A stretch of 64,000 bases of DNA, from the NCBI GenBank assembly GCA_035545535.1, contig DASZYF010000080.1, positions 1 through 64,000 of the forward strand. Direction: 5' to 3'. This stretch comes from DASZYF01 sp035545535. GTDB taxonomy: Bacteria > Actinomycetota > Actinomycetes > Mycobacteriales > CAJCIY01. The stretch's first letter is position 1, and the number at the start of each line of letters is the position of its first letter. The notes beneath the pieces were generated by a model. The model had not been told where the DNA came from. It worked only from the letters and a program-made list of their open reading frames with translations, and did no database searches. Positions 32,097-40,257 of the stretch are shown here, one piece after another. Position numbers and translations under genes: made by a program.

Positions 32097-32945
32097 CTAC
32101 GGCCAGCCGGCGCCGGGGACGTCGACGGTGACGGCTTCGACCTTGCCCGCGCCCTTGCCGGCGGCCTTGTCCTGACCGAAACCGGGCGCGGTCATCAGGT
32201 ACAACGTGCGGCGGTCCTCGCCACCCAGTGCGCAGGCGAACACCGGCTGGCTCGCCTCGACGACCTCGAGGATCGCGCCACCCTCGGCGATGCGGGCACA
32301 CCCGACCCCGAACGCGTCGGCCATCCAGATGGCGCCGTCAGCGTCGAGCGCGCAGCCGTCCGGGCCCATGCCGGGCAGCTCGGCCCACACGCGCCGGTCG
32401 GAGAGCGTCGCGTCATCGTTGACCGTGAACGCGGTGTAGCGCCGGCCCATCGACTCGCCGACGATCAGCGTGCGGCCGTCGGGGGTGATGACGGTGCCGT
32501 TCGGGAAGCGCAGGTCATCGGCCGCGACCTCGACGGTGCCGTCGGGACGCACGAGCGCGAGCACCGCGGCCCGCGGCTTCTCCCCGGCCTCGATGTCGAA
32601 GCCGAAGTTCCCGACGTAGGCGTTGCCGTGCCCGTCGACGACCATGTCGTTGCAGCTGCCACCCGCCACGTGCGAGAGGTCGGCGTGCAGGTGGACGGCG
32701 CCGCCCGCGTCCACCCGACGCACCTGACGGGACGACATGGCGACGACGAGCAGCTCACCGTTCGGCAGCCAGCCGAGCCCGCTCGGCTCGTCGTCGAACG
32801 TGACCTCGACGCGCGCGTCACCACCGGGCCCGAGGGACACCACGTGGTGGTTGTAGAAGTCGGAGAACCACAACCGGCCGTCGTGCCAGCGCGGTCCCTC
32901 CCCGAAGTCGATGCCGGAGTGGACGGTCGCGACGGACCGCGCCAT
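32097..32945 (-). CDS. SMP-30/gluconolactonase-family protein (282 aa)
   Basis: Six-bladed beta-propeller lactonase-like enzyme. Metal-binding positions are in DFGEGPRWHDGRLWFSDFYN (Glu ~17), GGSCNDMVVDGHGNAYVGNF (Asn ~105), FPNGTVITPDGRTLIVGESM (Asn ~153) and MGPDGCALDADGAIWMADAF (Asp ~205). It likely hydrolyses a lactone formed downstream of the coupled P450. ATG 32945 overlaps the P450 stop by one base (TGATG). The C-terminal ~20 residues are Gly/Lys-rich. Function on sugar versus steroid or terpenoid lactone cannot be told. Confidence 0.85.
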   Translation of the reverse strand: MARSVATVHSGIDFGEGPRWHDGRLWFSDFYNHHVVSLGPGGDARVEVTFDDEPSGLGWLPNGELLVVAMSSRQVRRVDAGGAVHLHADLSHVAGGSCNDMVVDGHGNAYVGNFGFDIEAGEKPRAAVLALVRPDGTVEVAADDLRFPNGTVITPDGRTLIVGESMGRRYTAFTVNDDATLSDRRVWAELPGMGPDGCALDADGAIWMADAFGVGCARIAEGGAILEVVEASQPVFACALGGEDRRTLYLMTAPGFGQDKAAGKGAGKVEAVTVDVPGAGWP

Positions 32946-34168
32946 CAGGCGGTGCGGACGACGAGCTTGTCCCAGCCGCGCACGGTCGACGTGTGCGCCT
33001 GCTTGGACGCGTCGTAGTCGACCTCCCAGCCGTTCGGGAAGCGCTTCAGCACCTCGTCGAGCGCGATGCGCCCTTCGAGCCGCGCGAGGTTGCCCCCCAG
33101 GCAGAAGTGGATGCCGTAGCCGAACGCGAGGTGGCGGTCGATCCTGCGATGGATGTCGAACTGGTCGGCGTTCTCGAAGTGCCGCTCGTCGCGGTTGGCC
33201 GAGCCGTTGAGCAGCACCATCGCGTTGCCGGCCGCGATGGTCTGCCCGTACCACTCGACATCCTTGGTGATGTAGCGCGACTGCACCGGCGACGGCGACT
33301 CGTAGCGCAGGATCTCCTCGATCGCCCTGGGGATCAGCGAGCGGTCGGCCGAGACGGCGGCGAGCTGGTCGGGGTGCTCGGCGAGCAGCTTGCCGGTCCA
33401 GCCGATGGGCCGCGTGGTGGTCTCGTTGCCGGCCGCCGCGAGCATGCCGATGTAGTTGAGCAGCTCCTCGCGGGTGAGCTTGCGGGTGGTCCCGTCCGGC
33501 AGGTTGAGGTCGGCCTGGATGAGCTCGGTCATGATGTCGTCGGACGGGTGCTCGGTCCGGTAGTCGACGTACGCGCCGAACATCTCCTGGTTGCGGTCGC
33601 CGGTGCCACCGCCGTAGTTGGCCTGGCCGTCCTCGGCGAGCGCCAGCCCGGCATCGATCTCCTCGCGGATCGCCGCCTGGTCCTGCTCCGGGATGCCGAG
33701 CAACATGCCGATCGTCTTCATCGGCATCTGCGCACCGAGGTCGGCGATGAAGTCGAAGCTGCCGGTGCCGACCTTCGGGTCGAGCGCGGCGGCGCAGAAC
33801 TGGCGGATCTGCTCTTCGAGGGCAGCGATGTGCTTGGCCCGGAACGCCCGTGACAGCACCTCGCGGTAGACGTCGTGGATCGGGTTGTCGTCGAACAGCA
33901 GCAGGCCCGGCGGCACGGGGAAGCCGGACCGGATCATCTCGAGGACGGTGCCCTTGCCGGAGATGTAGGTCTCGACGTCGGTGAAGCACCTGTCGACGTC
34001 GTCGAAGCGCGAGAGCGCGAAGAAGTCGTGCTTCTCGTTGTAGTAGAGCGGCGCCTCGTCCCGCATCCGCTTCCACGTGGGGTAGGGGTCCCGGTCGATC
34101 TCGAAGTCGTACGGGTCGTAGTACAGCTCCGGCGCGGTCGCGGTCGTCACCCGTCCGAGATTAGCCAC
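32945..34168 (-). CDS. Cytochrome P450 (407 aa)
   Basis: Soluble bacterial class I P450. I-helix oxygen-activation motif AAAGNETTTRPIGW (~residues 245-258), K-helix EEILRYESP (ExxR), and haem-binding FGYGIHFCLGGNLARLEGRI with the axial Cys (~350). Family-normal length. Needs ferredoxin partners, none of which lie nearby. GTG 34168 gives MANLGRVTT; GTG 34150 is possible and neither has a clear SD. A regulator-type palindrome (34209-34222) lies upstream. Coupled to the lactonase gene, which suggests hydroxylation or Baeyer-Villiger-like chemistry leading to a lactone. Confidence 0.92.
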   Translation of the reverse strand: MANLGRVTTATAPELYYDPYDFEIDRDPYPTWKRMRDEAPLYYNEKHDFFALSRFDDVDRCFTDVETYISGKGTVLEMIRSGFPVPPGLLLFDDNPIHDVYREVLSRAFRAKHIAALEEQIRQFCAAALDPKVGTGSFDFIADLGAQMPMKTIGMLLGIPEQDQAAIREEIDAGLALAEDGQANYGGGTGDRNQEMFGAYVDYRTEHPSDDIMTELIQADLNLPDGTTRKLTREELLNYIGMLAAAGNETTTRPIGWTGKLLAEHPDQLAAVSADRSLIPRAIEEILRYESPSPVQSRYITKDVEWYGQTIAAGNAMVLLNGSANRDERHFENADQFDIHRRIDRHLAFGYGIHFCLGGNLARLEGRIALDEVLKRFPNGWEVDYDASKQAHTSTVRGWDKLVVRTA

Positions 34169-34208
34169 CGATGTTGGGTTCTGGACACCCTTCCCGGGAT
34201 GGCCGAGA

Positions 34209-34222
34209 TGACCGATCGGTCA
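34209..34222. promoter_or_regulatory. Palindrome upstream of the P450 operon
   Basis: TGACCGATCGGTCA, perfectly symmetric. It overlaps the stop codon of the preceding acyl-CoA dehydrogenase gene and lies 41 bases before the P450 start. Same ACCGATCGGT core as at 24924-24941. Confidence 0.55.
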
Positions 34223-35362
34223 CCGGGGCAGGCCGAGCCCCCGCTGGGCGATGATGTTGCGCTGCACCTCGCTGGTGCCCGCGTAGATGGTGGTCCCGAG
34301 GGCGAACCGGGCCATGTGCTCCACGTAGCCGTTGCGCGGCGCGGTGGGGTCGAAGTAGGAGCGCAGCGCGTCCGGGCCCATGAGGTCGGCGAGGTCTTCG
34401 GAGGCCCGCACGAGGGCCTCGGAGGAGTAGAGCTTCGCCATCGGCGCCTCGGCCTCGGGGACCGTGCCGGTCTCGGTCATCCAGTGCGCGCGGCGCTGCA
34501 GCAGCAGCGAGACCTCGGTCTCGGCGGCCACGCGGGCGAGCCGCGTGCGGACGTCGGGGTCCTCGATGCGTCCGGACTCCTGCGCCCATGCCTCGGCCTC
34601 GGCGAGCAGCCGTTCGGTGCGCACACCGAACGCGGCACCGTGCTCGTCCTGCAGCGCCGCGGTCATCACCCGCCAGCCGCCGTCGACCTCACCGATGCGG
34701 TAGGTGTCCGGCACGCTGACGTCGTTGTAGAAAGTGATGTTCGTCCGCTCGCCGGAGACTGTGTAGACGGCCTGGTACTCGAAGCCCGGCGAGTCCGTCG
34801 GGACCAGGAACATCGTGAGGCCCTTGTGCTTGGGCACGTCCGGGTTCGAGCGCGTGAGGACGAAGATGTAGTCGGCCAGGTGCGCGTTGGTCGTGAACAT
34901 CTTCGAGCCGTTGATCAGCCAGTCGTCGCCGTCGCGCGTCGCGCGCAGCTGTGCGTTGGCGACGTCCGACCCCGCGCCGGGCTCGCTGAAGCCGAGAGCG
35001 CAGATCACCTCGGCCCGCAGGATCTTCGGGACGATCTCGCGACGCAGCAGCTCCGAGCCTCCGTAGGTGATCGCCTTCGCGACCTGCAGCGACACGCCGT
35101 TCGCGTACGTCGGCGCGTCGTGGCGCATCAGCTCTTCCATGAAGACGTGCATCTCGAGCGGGTCCCGCTCGGAGCCGCCCTCCTCCTTCGACCAGCCGGC
35201 GGCGAACCACCCGCGCGCGATGAGCTCCTGCGTGAAGGCCGGGTCGTGCGAGACGCCGCTGCGGTAGTAGGACTCGACGCGCTCCGGCGTGAGGAAGTCC
35301 TCCATGAACGCGGCGACCTCGGCGCGCAGCGCGTCGGCGTTGGGGCCGAGACGGAAGTCCAT
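34220..35362 (-). CDS. Acyl-CoA dehydrogenase (380 aa)
   Basis: Full-type FAD acyl-CoA dehydrogenase. MDFRLGPNADALRAEVAAFM at the start, CALGFSEPGAGSDVANAQLR (FAD/substrate loop, ~115-135), INGSKMFTTNAHLADYIFVL, and TTIYAGTSEVQRNIIAQRGL near the end with Ala where short-chain enzymes have the catalytic Glu (YEGT). ATG 35362 shares one base with the stop of the partner gene. Together they form the second heteromeric dehydrogenase pair in the window. Confidence 0.9.
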   Translation of the reverse strand: MDFRLGPNADALRAEVAAFMEDFLTPERVESYYRSGVSHDPAFTQELIARGWFAAGWSKEEGGSERDPLEMHVFMEELMRHDAPTYANGVSLQVAKAITYGGSELLRREIVPKILRAEVICALGFSEPGAGSDVANAQLRATRDGDDWLINGSKMFTTNAHLADYIFVLTRSNPDVPKHKGLTMFLVPTDSPGFEYQAVYTVSGERTNITFYNDVSVPDTYRIGEVDGGWRVMTAALQDEHGAAFGVRTERLLAEAEAWAQESGRIEDPDVRTRLARVAAETEVSLLLQRRAHWMTETGTVPEAEAPMAKLYSSEALVRASEDLADLMGPDALRSYFDPTAPRNGYVEHMARFALGTTIYAGTSEVQRNIIAQRGLGLPR

Positions 35363-36366
35363 CAGGCAGTCCTCCCGTAGCGCGCGTCCGCGGCGCGCCG
35401 GTAGGCGGCCGCGGGTTCGCCCCAGACCGCGGCCCACGCACGCGCCCGACGCCAGTAGAGCTGCACGTCGTACTCGAGGGTGAAGCCGTAGCCGCCATGG
35501 AAGTGCAGCGCCTTGTAGGAGGCATCGCGCGCGGCCTCCGTCGCGACGGCGAACGCGAGGGCGGTCAGCTCGGCGGCGCGCGGGTCGTCGACGTCGTGCG
35601 CCCACGCCGCCTCCTGCGCCAGCAACCGCGCACCGTCGATCGCGGTCGCGGCGTCCGCGAGGTTGTGCGCGACGGACTGGAACGATCCGATGGGCACGCC
35701 CCAGGCCTTGCGCTCCTTCACGTAGGCGACGCCGAGCTCCAGCGCACGGGCGCCGATGCCGACGAGCGCCGCGGCGGTGAGGCGTAGCCAGTCGTCCACC
35801 GCCTCCTCGTGCACGGCCAGTGCTTCGGCGCCGGTCGCGAGCACGTGCGCATCAGCGGGTACGGCGACGTCGGCGAGCGGCTGCGCGCCGACGTTCTCGA
35901 ACGGTGTGCGCGCACCCTCGAGCGGCACGAGCAGCAGGCGTTCGCCGTCGAACACGACCGCGTCGTCGGCGACCGCTGCGGCCGGCACCGCTCGCGCCGC
36001 GCCGCCGTTCACGGGGTGCAGCGCGATCGTCACCAGCCGCTCACCGGCGAGCACGGGCTCGAGCGCGGGGCTGCCGACCGCCGCGAGCACGCGGGCCGCC
36101 ACCTGTGCCTCGATCACCGGCGCCGGCGCGACCGCGCGGCCCTGCTGCTCCGCGGCGAGGGCGAGGTCGACCTCCGACGCGCGGTGGTCGGCGTCCTCGT
36201 CGACCGCCATCTCGATCAGGCCCAGCGCGAGCAGCTGGTCCCACAGGCCCTTGTCGAACCCGAGCGGTTCGGCGGCGCGGACGCGCTCCGGACTCGCGTG
36301 CGTCCCGTAGAGGTCGCCGAGCGCGGCGACGAGTGCCGCCTGCTCGCCCGTGAGGCTCAGATCCAT
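35362..36366 (-). CDS. Acyl-CoA dehydrogenase, short partner subunit (334 aa)
   Basis: Reduced acyl-CoA dehydrogenase-like protein. MDLSLTGEQAALVAALGDLY opens the N-terminal helical domain. The middle beta-domain is eroded (HPVNGGAARAVPAAAVADDA), and the C-terminal helical domain is intact (KAWGVPIGSFQSVAHNLADA, ALHFHGGYGFTLEYDVQLYW). Ala-rich. Such subunits contribute FAD contacts in alpha2beta2 enzymes. The gene starts a unit with 34220-35362; the divergent TetR gene at 36484 is 117 bases away and may control it. Confidence 0.85.
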   Translation of the reverse strand: MDLSLTGEQAALVAALGDLYGTHASPERVRAAEPLGFDKGLWDQLLALGLIEMAVDEDADHRASEVDLALAAEQQGRAVAPAPVIEAQVAARVLAAVGSPALEPVLAGERLVTIALHPVNGGAARAVPAAAVADDAVVFDGERLLLVPLEGARTPFENVGAQPLADVAVPADAHVLATGAEALAVHEEAVDDWLRLTAAALVGIGARALELGVAYVKERKAWGVPIGSFQSVAHNLADAATAIDGARLLAQEAAWAHDVDDPRAAELTALAFAVATEAARDASYKALHFHGGYGFTLEYDVQLYWRRARAWAAVWGEPAAAYRRAADARYGRTA

Positions 36367-36483
36367 GACGCACGCTCCATGCCTCGATCATGTCGCACCG
36401 GTGGAGGCGCGGTCGCCGCATGGAGGGAACGGCAGTTCTGCCCCCCTATGCTCCCGTCAACGCACGACCGACGAGAGGGCGCG

Positions 36484-37131
36484 ATGACCGATCCCGAGCC
36501 GCGCTCGGAGCGCGGCCGGCGCACTCGCGCAAAGCTGCTCGCCGCCGGCAAGGTCGTGTTCGAGCGCGACGGCTTCCTACCCGCGCGCATCACCGACATC
36601 GCGGCGGAGGCCGAGGTCTCGCACGGCGCGTTCTACCACTACTTCGAGTCCAAGGAATCGCTGTTCCGCGAGATCGCCGAAGAGGTCGAGGTGCGGCTCG
36701 TCGCGATGGACGACATCTCCGATGCACCGCACGACCCGGTCGAGCGGATCCGCGCCGCGAACCGCTCGTACCTGTCCGCGTACCGCAAGGAAGCGCGCAT
36801 CATGCGCGTCATCGAGGAGGTCAGTCGCTATGACGCCGAGGTGCGCAAGGTGCGCGACAAGCGCGACGACCACCTCGCCGCGCGGCTCGAGGCGTCCATC
36901 GCGCGCCTGCAGGCGGACGGGACCGCCGACCCCGCCATCGACAAGCGCTATGCGGCGACGATCCTCGGCGGCATGGTGGCGCGGTTCGCCGAAGCGATGT
37001 TCGTCACCGGAGGTCGCTACTCGTTCGAGACCGCGGTCGAGCAGCTCACGCTGCTCTGGGCGAACGCGCTCGGCCTGAAGGTCGCACCGGCCGCGCCGCG
37101 CAACCGCGGCAAGCGCACGTCCTCTGGCTAG
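36484..37131 (+). CDS. TetR/AcrR-family regulator (215 aa)
   Basis: N-terminal helix-turn-helix with RAKLLAAGKVVFERDGFLPA, ITDIAAEAEVSHGAFYHYFE and SKESLFREIAEEVEVRL (residues ~16-76). C-terminal helices include RIRAANRSYLSAYRKEARIM and TAVEQLTLLWANALGL. It is a clear paralogue of the protein at 1748-2416, including the C-terminal ligand domain, suggesting similar ligands and maybe the same operator. Divergent from the acyl-CoA dehydrogenase pair. Its stop codon overlaps the stop of the convergent thiolase gene by three to four bases. Confidence 0.9.
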   Translation: MTDPEPRSERGRRTRAKLLAAGKVVFERDGFLPARITDIAAEAEVSHGAFYHYFESKESLFREIAEEVEVRLVAMDDISDAPHDPVERIRAANRSYLSAYRKEARIMRVIEEVSRYDAEVRKVRDKRDDHLAARLEASIARLQADGTADPAIDKRYAATILGGMVARFAEAMFVTGGRYSFETAVEQLTLLWANALGLKVAPAAPRNRGKRTSSG

Positions 37132-38273
37132 AGCGTGAGGACCGAGACGGCCGAGGTGCCGGGCGCGCCGTAGAGCTGGGCGATGCCCACGCGCGGCTGG
37201 TTCGGCACCTGGCGGTCACCGGCCCGGCCGGTCATCTGCGTCACCAGCTCGTGCACCTGCCGCAGGCCGGACGCGCCGATGGGCTCGCCGTTGGCGATGA
37301 GCCCGCCGTCGGTGTTGATCGGCAGCGAGCCGCCGATCTCGGTGGCACCGTCGGCGACGAGCTTCTCCTGATCACCGTCGGCGCACAGCCCGGTCTCGGC
37401 CATGTGGATCACCTCGGCGCCGGCGTCGGTGTCCTGCAGCTGCGCGATGTCGACGTCGGACGGGCTGACGCCGGCGAGCTCGAACGCTGCCTTCGCCGCG
37501 TCGACCGTCGGCGCGGGCACGCGCTCGAGCGGGATCGACGGGCTGTGCACCTCGAACGCTCCGTAGCGCCGCGTCCGCACGACGGTGCTGCGCAGGTAGA
37601 CGGGCGTGGCCGTGTACTTGTGCGCGATCGACGCGTCGCAGAGCACCACGGCCGCGGCGCCCTCGTTCGGGCTGCAGAACATGTACTGCGTCAGCGGGTG
37701 GTTCAGCATCATCGAGCCGAGGATCTCGTCCTCGGACAGCGGCTTGCGCCGGTGCGCGTCCGGGTTGAGGCTGCCGTTGCGGTAGTTCTTCGCGGCCACC
37801 TTCGCCAGCGTCCCGCTCGAGATGCCGTGGTCGTAGGCGTAGCGGTTGATCTTCATGCCGAAGAACTTGGTGGTGAGGAACAGGCCCATCTCGCCGAACC
37901 ACGCGGGGCACGCATAGTCGGTGGGGTCCGCGGTGAAGGCACCGGGGTCGTGCTTGTCCATGCCGAGCACGAGGCCGAGCTGGTGCTGACCGGAGCGGAT
38001 GGTCTGCGCGGCGAGCGAGAGCGCGCTCCCCGCGGTGGCGCAGCCGTTGTAGACGTCGGTGAACGTGATGCCGGTGAGACCCAGCTGCGCGACGACCGCG
38101 TCCGGGTTGTCGACCTCGTAGCTGCCGCCCACCGCGAACTGCACGTCGCTCCAGGTGATGCCCGCGCTGGCCATCGCGGTCCGCGCCGCGGTGGCGCCCA
38201 TGTCGAGCGCGGCGACGCCCGGGAAGCGACCGAACGCCGTGCGCCCCGTGCCGATGATCGCGACGTCGGTCAT
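37128..38273 (-). CDS. Thiolase-fold lipid-transfer-type protein (381 aa)
   Basis: SCP-x/Ltp-like thiolase. IIGTGRTAFGRFPGVAALDM at the start, and VYNGCATAGSALSLAAQTIR (~residues 80-100) with a Cys at the nucleophile position. CSPNEGAAAVVLCDASIAHK and the ending region NTDGGLIANGEPIGASGLRQ with H in VHELVTQMTG follow. Full thiolase length. ATG 38273 overlaps the DUF35 gene stop by four bases, the classic Ltp-DUF35 gene pair. Acts on beta-keto or beta-hydroxy acyl-CoA in thiolysis or retro-aldol cleavage. Unlike the fused protein at 2535-4178, the Cys is kept. Confidence 0.88.
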   Translation of the reverse strand: MTDVAIIGTGRTAFGRFPGVAALDMGATAARTAMASAGITWSDVQFAVGGSYEVDNPDAVVAQLGLTGITFTDVYNGCATAGSALSLAAQTIRSGQHQLGLVLGMDKHDPGAFTADPTDYACPAWFGEMGLFLTTKFFGMKINRYAYDHGISSGTLAKVAAKNYRNGSLNPDAHRRKPLSEDEILGSMMLNHPLTQYMFCSPNEGAAAVVLCDASIAHKYTATPVYLRSTVVRTRRYGAFEVHSPSIPLERVPAPTVDAAKAAFELAGVSPSDVDIAQLQDTDAGAEVIHMAETGLCADGDQEKLVADGATEIGGSLPINTDGGLIANGEPIGASGLRQVHELVTQMTGRAGDRQVPNQPRVGIAQLYGAPGTSAVSVLTL

Positions 38274-38701
38274 CCCGTGCTCCCGGCGGGCGCGAAGGCG
38301 AAGCTCATGACCTCGGTGCCGTCGGCGTCCTGCGCGAGCGGCACGATCGTCAGCTCGACCGGCAGGCCCACCTCGACGTCGTCCGCGGTGATGCCGACGA
38401 GCGGCGACTCGACGCGCAGCGCGCCCGGCAGCTCAACCGACGCGACCACCCACGGCACGAAGGCCTCGGGCTTGTCGGCTCCGAGGTAGGGCGCCTTGGG
38501 CAGGAAGCCCTGCGTGGTCCAGGCCCACACGGTGCCCGTGCGCGGCAGCTCCTCGTCGGCCAGCGTCGCCGACCCGCAGCGCGGGCAGCCGTTGTTGACC
38601 GGGAACGTGATGGCCGAGCAGTCCGCGCAGCGCGACCCGATGAGGGCCGGGGCGCCGGACGGCCAGGTGAAGAGACGATCGGCGATGGGCCGCTGGCTCA
38701 C
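38270..38701 (-). CDS. DUF35 OB-fold zinc-ribbon protein (143 aa)
   Basis: Small acyl-CoA-binding partner protein. Zinc ribbon C25-x2-C28-x10-C39-x2-C42, then GTVWAWTTQGFLPKAPYLG and an OB fold with SPLVGITADDVEVGLPVELT. Same Cys spacing as the N-terminal domain of the fusion at 2535-4178. GTG 38701 overlaps the LivF stop (GTGA) and its own stop overlaps the thiolase ATG, so LivG-LivF-DUF35-thiolase are one operon. Known relatives stabilise Ltp2-type aldolases or ChsH-type hydratases. Confidence 0.88.
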   Translation of the reverse strand: MSQRPIADRLFTWPSGAPALIGSRCADCSAITFPVNNGCPRCGSATLADEELPRTGTVWAWTTQGFLPKAPYLGADKPEAFVPWVVASVELPGALRVESPLVGITADDVEVGLPVELTIVPLAQDADGTEVMSFAFAPAGSTG

Positions 38702-39393
38702 GAGTGCACTCCCACGTAGCTCTCGAGGACGTCTTCGTCGTTGAGCTCGCCCGGCTCGCCGGCGAACGCGACCTCACCGCGGTTGAGCAGGTAGACGTAG
38801 TCGGCCGCGGCGAGCGCACGAGTCACGTACTGCTCGACGAGCAGGAGGCTCACGCCCTCGTTGCGCAGCAGCGCGAGGAACTCGAAGATCTCGTCCACGA
38901 TCTTGGGCGCGAGCCCCATCGACACCTCGTCGAGCAGCACGATCTTCGGGTGCTGCACGTAGGTGCGCGCGAGCGCGAGCATCTGCTGCTCACCGCCGCT
39001 CATCGTCCCCGCGATCTGCGCCAGCCGCTCGCCGAGCCGCGGGAACGCTCGCACCGCGCGCTCGATCGATGCCTTCTCCTCACCCTTCGCGCTCTGCAGC
39101 ACGAGGTTGTCCTTCACCGAGAGCGACGGGAAGATGCCGCGACCCTCAGGGACGTGGCAGATGCCGTGCTGGACGAGGACGTGTGGCGCCCGGCCGGTCA
39201 CGTCGACGTCGTCGATGACGATCGCGCCGCTCGTCGGGTGCAGCAGCCCGGAGGCGACGCGCAGCAGCGTGGTCTTGCCGGCGCCGTTCGCGCCGAGCAG
39301 CGCGACGACGCTGGCGTCCGGGACGACGAGGTTGACGTTGCGCAGCACCGTGGTGCCGGAGTACCCGGCGGTGACGTCCTGCAGCTTCAGCAC
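38698..39393 (-). CDS. livF: LivF-type ABC transporter ATPase (231 aa)
   Basis: Single ATP-binding cassette. Walker A GANGAGKTT (~residues 34-42), signature MSGGEQQMLALARTY, Walker B IVLLDEVSMGLAP, H-loop region LLLVEQYVTRAL. The sequence style (VPEGRGIFPSLSVKDNLVLQ) is LivF. GTG 39393 is one base from the LivG stop. No permease or binding protein lies next to it, so it must work with components elsewhere, perhaps with those of 4427-9118. Confidence 0.92.
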   Translation of the reverse strand: MLKLQDVTAGYSGTTVLRNVNLVVPDASVVALLGANGAGKTTLLRVASGLLHPTSGAIVIDDVDVTGRAPHVLVQHGICHVPEGRGIFPSLSVKDNLVLQSAKGEEKASIERAVRAFPRLGERLAQIAGTMSGGEQQMLALARTYVQHPKIVLLDEVSMGLAPKIVDEIFEFLALLRNEGVSLLLVEQYVTRALAAADYVYLLNRGEVAFAGEPGELNDEDVLESYVGVHS

Positions 39394-39394
39394 G

Positions 39395-40198
39395 TCACAC
39401 CCCCGCCACGTCGCGGTCGGCTTCCGGGACCGCCGTCTCCACCGCTTCGCTGCCGAGGTACGCGGCGCGCACGACCTCGCTCGCGCCGACCTCGGCCGCG
39501 GTGCCTTCGAAGATCGGCTCCCCGAAGTCGAGGACGTGGATGTAGTCGCACACGCTCATGACGAGCGACATGTCGTGCTCGACGATGAGGATCCCGACGT
39601 TCCTGGTCTCGACGAGCGAGCGCAGGATGCGGCCGAACACGACCGTCTCGGCCTTGTCCAGGCCGGAGCTCGGCTCGTCGAGCAGCATCACCTTGAAGCC
39701 GCCGGCCATGCAGCGCGCCAGCTCGACGAGGCGGCGCTGACCGGTCGACAGGTCCGCGGGCCGGCTGCTCGCCAGCTCGGTGATGCCGCAGACCTCGAGC
39801 GCGTCCTCGACCGCTTCGGCGACCGCGGCCGCGTCGGCCCGGCTGCTGCGCAGGTGCCGCCAGGGTGCGGACCCGGCCAGGCCGGCCTCGCGGCCGAGCG
39901 CGACGTTGTCGCGCACGGTCAGCGAGTCGAACAGCTCCATGCGCTGGAACGTGCGGCCGAGCCCGCGCTGCGCGCGCCGCTGCGGCGACATCCTGGTGAC
40001 GTCCTCGCCGAAGAGGTGGACGCTGCCGCTGGTCGGGCGCAGCAGGCCCGAGCACGCGTTGAACGTGGTGGTCTTGCCGGCGCCGTTCGGGCCGATGAGA
40101 CCGGTGATCCGGCCGACCGGAGCGGCGAGCGAGATCTTGTTCACCGCGATGTGCCCGCCGTAGCGGACGACGACGTCCTGGATCTGGAGACCGTCCAC
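39395..40198 (-). CDS. livG: LivG-type ABC transporter ATPase (267 aa)
   Basis: Walker A GPNGAGKTT (~37-45), Q-loop GLGRTFQRMELFDSLTVRDN, signature DLSTGQRRLVELARCM, Walker B VMLLDEPSSGLDKAE, and VEHDMSLVMSVCDYIHVLDF typical of LivG. GTG 40198 lacks an SD, while a -10-like TACTGT lies six bases upstream on the minus strand, so the mRNA may be leaderless. First gene of the LivG-LivF-DUF35-thiolase operon; operator site 7 is 16 bases upstream. Confidence 0.92.
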   Translation of the reverse strand: MDGLQIQDVVVRYGGHIAVNKISLAAPVGRITGLIGPNGAGKTTTFNACSGLLRPTSGSVHLFGEDVTRMSPQRRAQRGLGRTFQRMELFDSLTVRDNVALGREAGLAGSAPWRHLRSSRADAAAVAEAVEDALEVCGITELASSRPADLSTGQRRLVELARCMAGGFKVMLLDEPSSGLDKAETVVFGRILRSLVETRNVGILIVEHDMSLVMSVCDYIHVLDFGEPIFEGTAAEVGASEVVRAAYLGSEAVETAVPEADRDVAGV

Positions 40199-40213
40199 GA
40201 TGAGACAGTAGTG

Positions 40214-40238
40214 GACCCGACGTCGATGTCGGAAATGG
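40214..40238. promoter_or_regulatory. Operator-like palindrome, site 7
   Basis: CCCGACGTCGATGTCGG then AAATGG. It sits between divergent LivG (minus) and the DUF427-thioesterase gene (plus, 40258). On the minus strand it spans the -35 of a leaderless-type promoter. Confidence 0.6.
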
Positions 40239-40257
40239 CGTTCTCCGAGGAGCCCGG

